Assembly (NCBI GenBank): GCA_963824085.1
Contig: CAWGNT010000013.1
Coordinates: forward strand, 124,001-188,000
Reading direction: 5' to 3'
Origin: JARRNE01 sp963824085
GTDB lineage: Bacteria > Pseudomonadota > Gammaproteobacteria > Chromatiales > Chromatiaceae
Length of the DNA: 64,000 nucleotides
In this document: one piece after another, positions 17,553 to 27,300 of the stretch
Layout of the letters: each line of letters opens with the position of its first letter
How positions within the stretch are numbered: the stretch's first letter is position 1
Translations under genes and position numbers: made by a program
Notes under the pieces: generated by a model
What the model was told of the DNA's origin: nothing
Databases searched by the model: none
What the model saw: only the letters and a program-made list of their open reading frames with translations

Positions 17553-18091
17553 CGGTTCGACCTTCTCGTTGTCACTCGCGGTTGACGTTTAGCCGTTGAG
17601 CCGGAACTTTGGTATCAATTGGTCTTCGGAGCACCTGTGGGCGTATTCTCCACGGGCTCGAAGGCTGCAGCCACGACTTCCGCCGCCCCCCTGAGTTCCC
17701 CCTGCCCCGAGGGTACAGACCGAGTGGTCTGACGGTACGGGCTCGCTGCCAAACACCGGATACCCAGAGCTGCATGTGGGGCCGCTTCGCGCCGGGTTCG
17801 AGGGTCGGGAAATAGAACGCGTGGCCCCATGTCCTGGACCGGACTTGTTGTGGTCGGCGGTTTCCTCGGGCCGTCGCGCGGCGTCGATTTTTGAGCTCGG
17901 AACGGTCGATATACACAGCTCGCGTCACTTTGTCAGATTGCTGCCTAAGGAGCCGGGTTGCACCACCCGTCGAGGGTGTCGGCAGCAAGGAGGCTGCCGA
18001 CAAGGCTACACGGACGTATTCACGCCGTCCTCCGCCAGGCCGCAACGGACCCCCGGAAGACCCAAAACGTGTGTGAGAGCGCTACACATCC
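17553..18091. other. Divergent intergenic region without a gene
   Basis: 539 bases between mrpE (minus) and the DUF502 gene (plus). Open frames here give no recognisable protein. It should hold both promoters. It contains the hairpin listed separately. Confidence 0.5.
17977..18002. repeat. 10-bp perfect hairpin with AAGGAG loop
   Basis: Arms TGTCGGCAGC (17977-17986) and GCTGCCGACA (17993-18002) flank the 6-base loop AAGGAG. It lies 90 bases upstream of the DUF502 start. No T-run follows on either strand. It may be a leader structure or an operator; there is no start codon at a suitable distance for the loop to act as a Shine-Dalgarno site. Confidence 0.45.
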
Positions 18092-18838
18092 ATGATACGG
18101 CATACCCAACGCTACTTAGTCGCCGGGGTTCTCACGGTCATTCCGATCCTGGTGACGGGGTTCGTATTCGCCTTCTTCCTAAACATGCTGTCCGACATCG
18201 GGCGGCCAAAGGTCCGCATACTGGCGAACGCGCTGAGGCCCTGGGCCCCCGAGGTGGCCCGTTGGCTGCTTGAGGTCCCGGGGCTTCAGTCTGCCCTCGC
18301 CGTCGTGTTGACCCTCGCCCTCTTCTACGGTCTTGGTTGGGCAGTGTCGCTGATGGTCGGTCGCCGCGTTCTCAATGCGTTCGAGTCCTGGCTTGAGCGC
18401 ATCCCGCTGGTAACTAAGATCTACAGCTCGACCAAGCAGCTCATCACTGCCTTTCAGAAGGCGCCGGCGGATGCCCGACGGGTCGTGCTCATCGAGTTTC
18501 CGCACAAGGACATGAAGACCGTCGGCTTTGTCACGCAGTTGATGGTCGACGAGACGACTGGCACCGAGCTGGCAGCTGTCTATGTCCCGACGACCCCGAA
18601 TCCGACGTCCGGCTATCTGGAGATCGTGCCCAAGGAGAATCTGGTAACCCTTGACTGGAGCGTGGACGAGGCCATGACCTTCGTGGTTTCCGGAGGCACT
18701 GTGTCGCCGGGCCGTATGCGGTTCACCAGACCCGATGTCGAGACCCCGCCTGACGCTGCGCGCCGCCCTGTCCGCACCACCGCGGAGGGTACAGAGCGTC
18801 CGACCGAAGTCCGCTCTGCGCTGATGACCGACGACTAG
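18092..18838 (+). CDS. DUF502 family membrane protein
   Basis: 248 residues. Two N-terminal hydrophobic segments (about residues 10-32 and 70-95) and a soluble beta-rich part with the DUF502 hallmarks RIPLVTKIYSSTKQL, the IEFPHKD strand, and VPTTPNPTSGYL. The acidic/Arg-rich tail is variable. ATG 18092 follows closely on the end of the Mrp intergenic region. The function of the family is not established; it is an inner-membrane protein often found with stress or envelope genes. Confidence 0.85.
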   Translation: MIRHTQRYLVAGVLTVIPILVTGFVFAFFLNMLSDIGRPKVRILANALRPWAPEVARWLLEVPGLQSALAVVLTLALFYGLGWAVSLMVGRRVLNAFESWLERIPLVTKIYSSTKQLITAFQKAPADARRVVLIEFPHKDMKTVGFVTQLMVDETTGTELAAVYVPTTPNPTSGYLEIVPKENLVTLDWSVDEAMTFVVSGGTVSPGRMRFTRPDVETPPDAARRPVRTTAEGTERPTEVRSALMTDD

Positions 18839-19003
18839 CCGCCTATCCCCCTTGCAACCGCAGCAGGGGCACCTCACTTCGTCAAGGGAATGTGAAGAGT
18901 GCCTACTGGAGCGAGAGTGACCTTTACGCCGCTCCGGGACACAGTTGCCGGGCTTTAGAAGCTGAAGAGCCCGATCTCCCTGACGAACCATGAGGTTTTT
19001 ACG

Positions 19004-20068
19004 GTGATAGAACACGCTGAAGCTGCCGCAGCGGTGCGAGACGCCGCTCTTCCCTCGAAAGGGGCTTCCACGGGGAAACGGCGACGAATCACCCTGCGGA
19101 CACTGGGATTGGTGCTGGTCGCCTATGTCCTGGTGGTCGTTGGTCTCGGTGTATATTGGTCGTTGCAGCCCGCCGTCTTCGACGTCAGGGCCAACGCTCT
19201 CGAGGAGGTCGGTGGCGACGAGCCCCGCCTCGTCCCTGGCGCGGTTACCGTGGCCGCCGCCATCCGGGTTGCTGAGACGCTGTTGGATAAGCCGGGCGGA
19301 TGGACATACAACGACTTTGGGATGCCCGGCCTGTACCTGGACAACATGCCGAGCTGGGAGGACGGAGCGCTCAAGGAGCTTCGGGATTCGGTGCGATCGC
19401 TCCGCAACGATTTCAGCCGGTCACAGACGCAGTCGATCGAAAGCCCGGAGCTGAAGGCTGCCGATGCGCACCTCAATTTCGACATGCGGTCTTGGGCCTT
19501 GCCTCCCGCTGAGATCGAGTACCGGACAGGCGTTGAGGAATTACGGGCCTACTTTAAGCGCCTCACCAGCGGCACGGACCCCACGGCCCGCTTCCATACC
19601 AGGGCGGACAATCTGGCCGCCTATCTCGCCGTGGTTGAGAAACGGTTGGGCAGCCTTGCTCAAAGGCTAAGCGCAAGCGTGGGCGACGATGAGCTGACGG
19701 CCGCCTTGGTTCATGATTCGCAGGGAGGTAAGCCCTCCTCCGATGGGTCGCAGATAAGAGGGAAGACTTCCTGGTTGGAAGTCGACAACATCTTTCACGA
19801 GGCCCGCGGGTACACATGGGCCCTCCTGCATATGACGTCCGCGTTGTCGGTCGACTTCAAAGACGTCTTGCGGGATAAGAATGCGGAGGTCTCGATGCAG
19901 CAAGTGATCCGTGACCTGCGTGGCGCTACCGGAAGCATGTGGAGTCCGATGGTGCTGAACGGTACCGGGTTTGGCTTGCTGGCCAACCACTCCCTGGTCA
20001 TGGCCTCTTATATCTCTCGGGCAAACGCCGCGGTGCTCGACCTCCGCGTCCTGCTCCAGCAAGGGTGA
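19004..20068 (+). CDS. DUF2333 family membrane-anchored protein
   Basis: 354 residues. A basic N-terminus (GKRRRIT) precedes one membrane helix (about residues 36-55), then a soluble domain with the DUF2333 features GGWTYNDFGMPGLYLDNMP and WLEVDNIFHEARGYTWALLH near the end. GTG 19004 is the only sensible start. The family is restricted to Gammaproteobacteria and relatives and has no known activity. Together with the DUF502 gene upstream it may be an envelope unit; that is inference. Confidence 0.8.
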   Translation: MIEHAEAAAAVRDAALPSKGASTGKRRRITLRTLGLVLVAYVLVVVGLGVYWSLQPAVFDVRANALEEVGGDEPRLVPGAVTVAAAIRVAETLLDKPGGWTYNDFGMPGLYLDNMPSWEDGALKELRDSVRSLRNDFSRSQTQSIESPELKAADAHLNFDMRSWALPPAEIEYRTGVEELRAYFKRLTSGTDPTARFHTRADNLAAYLAVVEKRLGSLAQRLSASVGDDELTAALVHDSQGGKPSSDGSQIRGKTSWLEVDNIFHEARGYTWALLHMTSALSVDFKDVLRDKNAEVSMQQVIRDLRGATGSMWSPMVLNGTGFGLLANHSLVMASYISRANAAVLDLRVLLQQG

Positions 20069-20140
20069 GGCACCAGCCGCCTTCGTTGCGGCGGGAGCTT
20101 CCGGCAGATGGGCCTAGGGCGAGTCCGCCAGGAGTATTGA

Positions 20141-21052
20141 TCAGGACGACGCGCCGCTTGCGGGCCACAGCCAGGCTGCTCCGCGTACCCCGCTGGAATC
20201 TCCGTGGATGGGGCGGCGCAGATCAAGGGCCACGCCATCGGAGAAGAGGTAAGGCTGGATAAGCCGCGGGATGTCGACGTACAGAGCCTCCAGGTTGGAG
20301 AGGCCGCCTCCGAGCACGATCACGTTCGGATCAAGGATGTTGATGACACTCGCCAGAGCCCGGGCCATGCGGTCCTCGTAACGGCGAAGCACGGCTGCTG
20401 CGTCGCTGTCTCCTGCGTCCGCAGCCGCGACGATCGCGGGAGGGGTGAGCTCGCGCCCGGTGGAGTGCGCAAAATCACCTGCGAGACCGGGACCGGAGAG
20501 AAAAGTCTCGATACACCCCCGCTTGCCGCAGTAGCACGGAGGTCCTGGCAGCTCTTCCTGTTTCGGCCAAGGCAACGGGTTATGCCCCCATTCTCCCGCG
20601 ATGCCGTTTGGTCCGGCGAGGAGTCGGCCTTGGACGACGACACCGCCGCCGGTGCCGGTGCCGATGATCACGCCGAAGACGCACCGGGCATCGCGTCCGG
20701 CACCGTCCACCGCCTCAGACAGGGCGAAGCAGTCCGCATCATTGGCCTGCCGGACGGGTCGTTCGAGCAGGTCGGCGAGGTCGCGGTCGAGGCATTGTCC
20801 GTTGAGCCAGACGGAATTCGCGTTGCGGATCCGTCCAGTATAGGGGGAGAGGGAGCCCGGAGTCCCGACGCCGACTGTCCCTTTCTCCCCGATCTCGGTC
20901 TCGATCGTTCTGACCAGATGCGCAATGGTGCGCAGTGTCCCCCAATAGTCGTGTCTTGGGGTGGCCGAGCGTTGCCGGGCTGCGACCTTGCCCTCGCTGT
21001 CGAGGGCGATGATCTCAATCTTGGTTCCCCCTAGATCGACGCCGATCCGCAT
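20141..21052 (-). CDS. mak: ROK-family fructokinase (Mak-like)
   Basis: Phosphorylates fructose (or another hexose) with ATP in the cytosol. The start MRIGVDLGGTK holds the phosphate-binding loop; the ROK signature region reads IIGTGTGGGVVVQGRL and GEWGHNPLPW, and a CYCGKRGCIETF motif supplies the zinc cysteines. The run ANSVWLNGQ and SLSPYTG closely parallel E. coli Mak. Length (303) is typical. It follows the dynamin-like gene by 21 bases on the same strand, so the two probably share a transcript. Confidence 0.88.
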   Translation of the reverse strand: MRIGVDLGGTKIEIIALDSEGKVAARQRSATPRHDYWGTLRTIAHLVRTIETEIGEKGTVGVGTPGSLSPYTGRIRNANSVWLNGQCLDRDLADLLERPVRQANDADCFALSEAVDGAGRDARCVFGVIIGTGTGGGVVVQGRLLAGPNGIAGEWGHNPLPWPKQEELPGPPCYCGKRGCIETFLSGPGLAGDFAHSTGRELTPPAIVAAADAGDSDAAAVLRRYEDRMARALASVINILDPNVIVLGGGLSNLEALYVDIPRLIQPYLFSDGVALDLRRPIHGDSSGVRGAAWLWPASGASS

Positions 21053-21073
21053 ATCGCCGTGATCCAGGCGGAG

Positions 21074-22558
21074 TCAGTCTGCGGCCGGGCTTTCCGATTT
21101 CTCCGATGGCTCCTTTTCAGGCACGACTGCGGGGTTTGTGACCCGCTCGTTCAGCGTCTGCACGTAAGTCTCACAGTCGTGCAGGACCTTGCTAACGCGG
21201 CTGCGCGCCCAGGAGCCCCAGCCGGCGGGACGTCCGGCAATGACCGTGCGCCAGCGCCTGGTATTTCGCAGGAAGGCGGCGACCACGTCACCCGGAAGCT
21301 TCTCCCCCGCAGCCTGCTTGCGAAGCCATGGCAGCACGCTCATGGCGGCCAGCCGCCGGATATTGAAGTGGGCAATTAGCAGAAGCACGATGAGCACGAT
21401 CTCTAGACCCTCCATGCCCCACGAGATCTTCTTGAAGGGCTCCAGCCATTGGGGCTCGTAAGAAAGACCGTGCCAGTGGCCGGCGCCGATGCTCCAAATG
21501 AGAAAGAGAATGAGGACAAGCCCGAAAATGACGCCGTCGGCAATCAAGGTGCGGCGACGCCAGCGGGCGACTGCGGTCTGTAGGAGAGGGACAGTGCGTT
21601 CCCCGAAATCGGCGGCTGTCTTGCGCAGGGTCGAAATGATGCGGTACGCCCGCTCCGTTTCCACTCCGACCATACGCTGAAAGATCTCTTTCAGATCCTG
21701 GTCGCGCTTCGACTCGAAGCGCTGGCGGGTCGTGTCGTCCGCGATCGGGACCGCGGCGTCAGGATTGTAGACGGTGTAGAAACGCCCGGCCGTGAGGCCT
21801 TCCTCGCCGAGCGCGCGCAGCCAGGCAGCGACCACATCTTCCGGATTGTCCTCCCGGGCGGCGGTATCAATTTGGTTGAGTATATACAGGAACTTGCCGG
21901 AATCTGCGCGCTGGATGGTATCTGCGACCAGGTGCTTCAAGGTATCGCGCATCGCGCCTGGCTCCGGATGGCGAGCGTCGAAGACGACCAGCACCAGATC
22001 GGACAGGTCGATAATGTGATCGGTGATGCGGAGAATGCCGGTACGCTGTGCGTCCGCATCGAAGCCGGGAGAATCGATCAGGATTTTGCCACGCAGACGC
22101 TCGCTGGGGCAGGTCTTGAGCTGGAGGTAGGCGTCGATGCGCTTGCCTTCGCCTGCAGCTGCAAGTTCGATGTCCTTGGACACCTGGTAGAACGGAAAGC
22201 GGGGGTCCGAGTCCAGGGACACCCCGGGAAGGGAATGACTCGTCGCATCCGGACTGTAGACGATGACCGTGAATCGGTCGTCCACAGCCTGATTCCCTGT
22301 GCGCTGCAGCTTGTAACCGAGAAAATGATTTATAAACGTGGACTTGCCTGCTGAGAAGGTGCCCAGGACAGAGATGAGGGGCCACCAAGGTATCTGTGTG
22401 GCGAAGGACTGATTCGTTTGTAATAGCCCCATGTCGTAGGCCACGCGATCCAAGGAGCGGAAGCTTTGCACCGCGCTGAGGAGGATCGGATTCTCCCGCT
22501 TGAGATGATTCTCCAGGTCCTTCAGGCGTTGCTCGACGACTTCTGCTGTGGGCGGCAT
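21074..22558 (-). CDS. Dynamin-like / EHD-type membrane GTPase
   Basis: 494 residues. The GTPase domain has G1 GTFSAGKST (66-74), G3 DSPGF and G4 NQID. Two hydrophobic segments (about 334-358 and 382-398) would anchor it in the inner membrane, and a charged tail follows. The GTFSAGKSTFIN loop is characteristic of bacterial dynamin-like and EHD-related proteins that remodel membranes. A single such gene, rather than the paired arrangement of many bacterial dynamins, is seen here, next to fructokinase. The cellular role is unknown. Confidence 0.82.
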   Translation of the reverse strand: MPPTAEVVEQRLKDLENHLKRENPILLSAVQSFRSLDRVAYDMGLLQTNQSFATQIPWWPLISVLGTFSAGKSTFINHFLGYKLQRTGNQAVDDRFTVIVYSPDATSHSLPGVSLDSDPRFPFYQVSKDIELAAAGEGKRIDAYLQLKTCPSERLRGKILIDSPGFDADAQRTGILRITDHIIDLSDLVLVVFDARHPEPGAMRDTLKHLVADTIQRADSGKFLYILNQIDTAAREDNPEDVVAAWLRALGEEGLTAGRFYTVYNPDAAVPIADDTTRQRFESKRDQDLKEIFQRMVGVETERAYRIISTLRKTAADFGERTVPLLQTAVARWRRRTLIADGVIFGLVLILFLIWSIGAGHWHGLSYEPQWLEPFKKISWGMEGLEIVLIVLLLIAHFNIRRLAAMSVLPWLRKQAAGEKLPGDVVAAFLRNTRRWRTVIAGRPAGWGSWARSRVSKVLHDCETYVQTLNERVTNPAVVPEKEPSEKSESPAAD

Positions 22559-23106
22559 CGGACGGCTCCTTGAATTCGAACGGGGTTCTTCTGAACGAAT
22601 GTCCCCGCAGGGGGCATCTCTAGATCTGTTTGATCTCTCCTGTGCGCTGACCCGGCCCGGGGCTACGACGAGCTCGAGGCCTCGTCACTTGACCGGCGTC
22701 AGGTCGACGGGATGGTATACCCATCCCCGGGGTGATAGTAGTCTGCTTAACCCGGGGCGCGTGACGTATACTTGGACGCTGACAGCGATCGGAGCGCACC
22801 GTCAGGTCGGATTGTCCGCTCACGACCGTCAGACTATCCACTGCGCACCCGCCCCGGTGGCCCGATTAGGCATCTGATTTAGCAGCGTTAATTGACCACG
22901 ACTCTTGAAACCCGGCGGTTGTTTCGTGATACTTGCGTGTTCTGACCGTCGATCAATAAAGAGCTTTTGTCCGGTATAGATAACTTTGCGGGCTGTCTTT
23001 GGCCCGGACGCGGAGGACGCCGGCATCCACATGTGGCATCCCGACCGGATATCGTGCACCGTTGATTTGCAGCAATACTGAACTACTGAGGCAGGTGACT
23101 AGGCTC
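22559..23106. other. Divergent intergenic region with a small hairpin
   Basis: About 550 bases between the GTPase (minus) and the efflux operon (plus). No gene is supported. A 7-bp hairpin GGGATGG/CCATCCC with a TATAC loop lies at 22710-22728, followed by a CCCCGGGG palindrome at 22726-22733. An AT-richer stretch around 22940-22990 is a plausible promoter zone for the efflux genes. Confidence 0.5.
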
Positions 23107-24279
23107 ATGGAAATTCCAGCGAATCGCGGGTTCTTTGCGGCGATCCTAATGGTGCTGATCGCGCCGCATTCCGGCGCCGTCGCGGCGCCTCCCCCTGGTG
23201 GGGAGTATGTTGTGCGGCAGGCCGAAGGCGCACCGACCGTTTCGGTTGGGGGAACCGTAATTCCTTATAAGGAGGTCACGCTGGCGGCCCAGCTGCCCGG
23301 ACGCGTCAAGTACCTAGCCGGCATTGAAGGTGATTCCTTCAAGAAGGGAGATCTTCTGGTTGCGCTGGATGATCGGGAGCTCATGGCGAACCGGAATGCA
23401 TTGCTGGCACAGATGGCGACTGCCGACTCACAGGTGCGCAACGCGGGAGTCCAATATAACCGCGAGCTCTATGCTCCCCGCTCCCGCACTCCGCCCGGCG
23501 GTATGGCGATGCCAAACCTATTCGACCAGATGTTCACGCGACCGATGGAGGGCATCATCGGCGAGCGCAGCCAAGGCGCGGAGCAATGGGGAGACATCTA
23601 CTCTTCCGGCGTCCAGATCGAGCAGGCGCGCAATGCGATGGTCCGCCTCCAGGCGGAGCTCCAAGCGTTGGACTCCAAGCTCCGGGACGCGCGAAGCATT
23701 GCGCCGTTCGACGGCGTCATCGTCAAGAAATTCATCGAGGTGGGTGACACCCTGCAGCCAGGGCAGCCAATGTTGAACTATGCGGACGTCGAGTATCTCC
23801 AGGTCGAGGTGGACGTGCCGGCGCGTTTACGCCCCGGACTACGTGAGGGCATGATGGTCAATGCCGAGCTCGACGTCAGTCACCGCCGTGTTCCCGTCCG
23901 GGTCGCCCAGGTCTTCCCGATGGCTGACCCTCAGCGGCACACGGTCAAGATCAAGTTCGATCTGCCCCAAGGCGTTGCCGAGCCCGGAATGTATGCGAAG
24001 GTCTTGGTGCCGGACTTCAATGCGCCGGCGCGGGCGAACCCGGTCATACCGACCTCTGCAATTCGCTATAACGGCAGCTTGCCTGGCATCTATACCCTCG
24101 ACGATCAAGGGAATGCGCAGCTGCGGCTCATCCGCGTGGGCGAGCCTGTCCCCGGCGGAATGATCACCGTCCTGAGCGGACTGCGTCCAGGCGAGCGTAT
24201 CCTGGCCGACCCTCCGCCGGGCGTGGCCGCAGGGTGGTCCACTGAGACGAAGGCCGCCGCTGAGACGAAGGCCCGTTGA
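23107..24279 (+). CDS. RND efflux periplasmic adaptor (membrane fusion protein)
   Basis: 390 residues. An N-terminal signal segment (residues 8-28) precedes the barrel-sandwich half-motifs VSVGGTVIPYKEVTLAAQLPG and SIAPFDGVIVKKFIEVGD, separated by a helical hairpin (about 110-200), as in HlyD/AcrA adaptors. A beta-barrel and a membrane-proximal domain follow (PTSAIRYNG, GLRPGERI). ATG 23107 was chosen because the longer frame adds an uncharacteristic 36 residues. It precedes the RND pump by 82 bases. No outer-membrane factor gene is nearby, so a TolC-type protein must come from elsewhere. Confidence 0.87.
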   Translation: MEIPANRGFFAAILMVLIAPHSGAVAAPPPGGEYVVRQAEGAPTVSVGGTVIPYKEVTLAAQLPGRVKYLAGIEGDSFKKGDLLVALDDRELMANRNALLAQMATADSQVRNAGVQYNRELYAPRSRTPPGGMAMPNLFDQMFTRPMEGIIGERSQGAEQWGDIYSSGVQIEQARNAMVRLQAELQALDSKLRDARSIAPFDGVIVKKFIEVGDTLQPGQPMLNYADVEYLQVEVDVPARLRPGLREGMMVNAELDVSHRRVPVRVAQVFPMADPQRHTVKIKFDLPQGVAEPGMYAKVLVPDFNAPARANPVIPTSAIRYNGSLPGIYTLDDQGNAQLRLIRVGEPVPGGMITVLSGLRPGERILADPPPGVAAGWSTETKAAAETKAR

Positions 24280-24361
24280 TCCCGAAACTGGAGCGCACCG
24301 CTGAGAATCGGGCGCGCTTCCCTCTGTCACCGAGCCGGGTCCTATTGGTGTAGGTAAACCA

Positions 24362-27300
24362 ATGAATCACAACGAGCCCCCAAAAACCCCCGAGGGGCAG
24401 GAGCCCACCTACTCGGACGAAAGCCTCGGCATCGCCGGGCGCACGGCGAGATTCTTCATCCGCTCGCCCCTGTCTCCGCTCTTCTATGTCTCGATGCTTC
24501 TGATGGGATTGCTCGGCCTCGTAATGACGCCGCGCCAAGAGGATCCGCAGATCTCCGTGCCCATGATCGATATCATGGTGCAGTACCCGGGCGCCTCGGC
24601 GAAGGAGGTCTCCAGCCTCGCCATTCAGCCCCTCGAGCGGATCATGAGCGAGATCCCGGGCGTAAAGCATGTCTACTCGGCAGCCCAGCGTAATCAGGGC
24701 ATAGTCACCGTCGAGTTCAAGGTGGGCCAGAAGATGGGCCCCTCCCTCGTGAAGGTGAACGACAAGCTCGCGTCCAACATGGACAAGATCCCTCCCGGGG
24801 TGATGCCGCCGCTGGTGAAGACCAAGGGCATCGACGACGTGCCCATCGTCACCTTGACCCTCTGGTCCAAAGATCTTGACAACAACGGGCTGCCGGACGT
24901 GGATGACGGCCAGCTGCGTCTGCTCGCCCAGGATGTGCTCCAGGCTATCAAGGAGGTGAGGGACACGGGGAACGCCTTCATCGTCGGCGGCCGCCGTGAG
25001 CGGGTGACGGTCGACGTCTATCCGGAGCGTCTCTCCGGATTCGATATTAGTCTGGATCAGGTCGCCCAGACGATTCAGACGGCGAACGCCGAGATGACGG
25101 CCGGTGGCGTCGAGTCGAGCGGTGCCCGCTTCTCGGTCACCTCGGGCGCGTTCCTGAAGAGTGCGGACGACATCAACCGGCTGGTAGTCGGCACGCATAA
25201 TAACGTCCCGATCTACGTGCACGACCTCGCGCGTGTCACACAAGGGCCGGAAGACGCGAATCAACTGGTTGCGTATTACACAGGGCCTGCCTCGCCTAAT
25301 GGGCTCAAGGCGGACGGCGTTCCCGCGGTCACCATCGCCATCGCCAAGAAGGAGCTTACAAACGGCGTCACCGTAGCAAACGCGATCATCGACCGGGTCA
25401 ACGAGATCAAAGGGGAACGTATACCCAACAACGTGGAGGTGAGTATCACCCGCAACTACGGGCAGACCGCGGATGAGAAGGTCTCGGAGCTGATCTTCAA
25501 GCTGTTCGTCGCCACGGGCTTTGTCTTTCTGCTAGTCTGGGGGGCGTTCCGTGCCCTGCGCCCGGCCATGGTGGTCATGCTGGTCATCCCCGTCGTCCTA
25601 CTGTTCACCATCTTTGTTGCCTGGGTCACCGACTACACCATCGACCGCGTGAGTCTGTTCGCGCTCATCTTCTCCATCGGCATCCTCGTGGACGATGCCA
25701 TCGTGGTGGTAGAGAATATCTACCGGCGCTGGCTCGAGGAGGGACGAACCGACGACGAGACCGCCGTCGATGCGGTACGCGAGGTGGGCAACCCCACCAT
25801 CCTGGCGACCTTCACCGTCGTCGCGGCGCTGCTGCCCATGGGCTTCGTCAGTGGCATGATGGGTCCCTACATGATGCCGATCCCGGCCCTCGGCTCGGTG
25901 GCGATGGGCATCTCCTTGTTCGCCGCCTTCGTGTTCACCCCTTATCTCGCCATATCCAAATGGTTGAGACCCTCCATGCGTTACTTGGAGACGGCGGAGA
26001 AGCGTGAGCATCGGGAGGCGGAAAAGGTGGAGAAGCTCTTCCGCAATATTCTCACGCCTCTCATTGAGAGCAAGCGGAAACGAACGATCTTCCGGCTCGT
26101 GATGTGGGGGGCCTTCGCCTTCACCCTCTCCTTCTTCTACTTCAAGTGGGTGGCGGTCAAGATGCTGCCGCTCGACAACAAGCCGGAGTTCTCGGTGGTG
26201 CTCGATATGCCCGAGGGCACAGCGTTGCCGGTGACGGCCAACTTGGCCCACCGCATGGCGGACAAGCTGCGCTCCTTGCCCGAGGTGACCGCCATCCAGG
26301 TCTATGCCGGCACGGCCCGCCCCTTCGACTTCAACGGCATGGTGCGGCACTACTACCTGCGCTCCGAGCCGTGGCAGGGTGAGGTCCAGGTGCAGCTGAC
26401 GGACAAGCACAAGCGGCATCGCAGCAGCCACCAGCTCGCCGTCGCAGCGCGGCAGATGCTTGACAAGCTCGTAGAAGGGACAGGCGCCAAGATCGCCGTC
26501 GTGGAGATGCCCCCGGGACCCCCCGTGCTGCAGTCGGTGGTGGCCGAGATCCATGGTCCAACGCCCGAGGTCCGCCGCCAGTTTACCCGCGACATGACGC
26601 AGTTGTTCCGCCAGGCCGAGAGCACGCGCGATGTAGACAACTACCTGCGCGACGCCTACGACTACTGGCGTTTCGATGTGGATACCGAGAAGGCCGTGCG
26701 CCGCGGTATCTCTGTAGACACCATCAATCGAAACCTCTCCATGGCCCTGGGCGGGGCACCCATCGGGGACGTCAAGCAGCAGGCGGGTCATGAGCCCGTC
26801 AAGATCGTTGTTCAGGTGCCGCTTGCCGAACGCTCGCGGATTGATAGCCTGGGTGATCTTCCTATCCAGTCCAATGCCGGCTTCACCGTATCGTTAGGAG
26901 AGCTGGGAGTATTTCGGCGCGTACCGGAGGAGGACATCATTTACCGCAAGGATCTGCGGGCCGTGGAGTACGTCGTGTCCGACGTGGGCGGTAAACTGGC
27001 AGCGCCTGTCTACGCGATGTTCCAGATCCAGGATGAGATCAACAACTCTGGCTACAGGGCCCCGGACGGCGTGGTTCCCCAGGGTTATTGGATCGGACCG
27101 CCCCCGAGCGACCGCCAGTCCGCCTGGGAGTGGGCGGGTGAGTGGACCGTCACATACGAGACCTTCCGTGATATGGGTGCGGCCTTTGTGGTCGCGCTGG
27201 TGCTGATCTATATCCTTGTCGTCTGGGAGTTCGGTAATTTCCGCATTCCTTTGGTCATCATGGCGCCGATTCCCCTGACCTTGCTGGGGATCATTCCGGC

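Noticed and set aside
17776..18273. 165-codon plus-strand frame in the mrp/DUF502 gap
   Set aside because: Runs across the DUF502 start in another frame; low-complexity Arg/Pro/Gly translation.
24164..25264. Minus-strand frame of 366 codons over the RND operon
   Set aside because: Antisense shadow of the adaptor and pump genes; no domain features.
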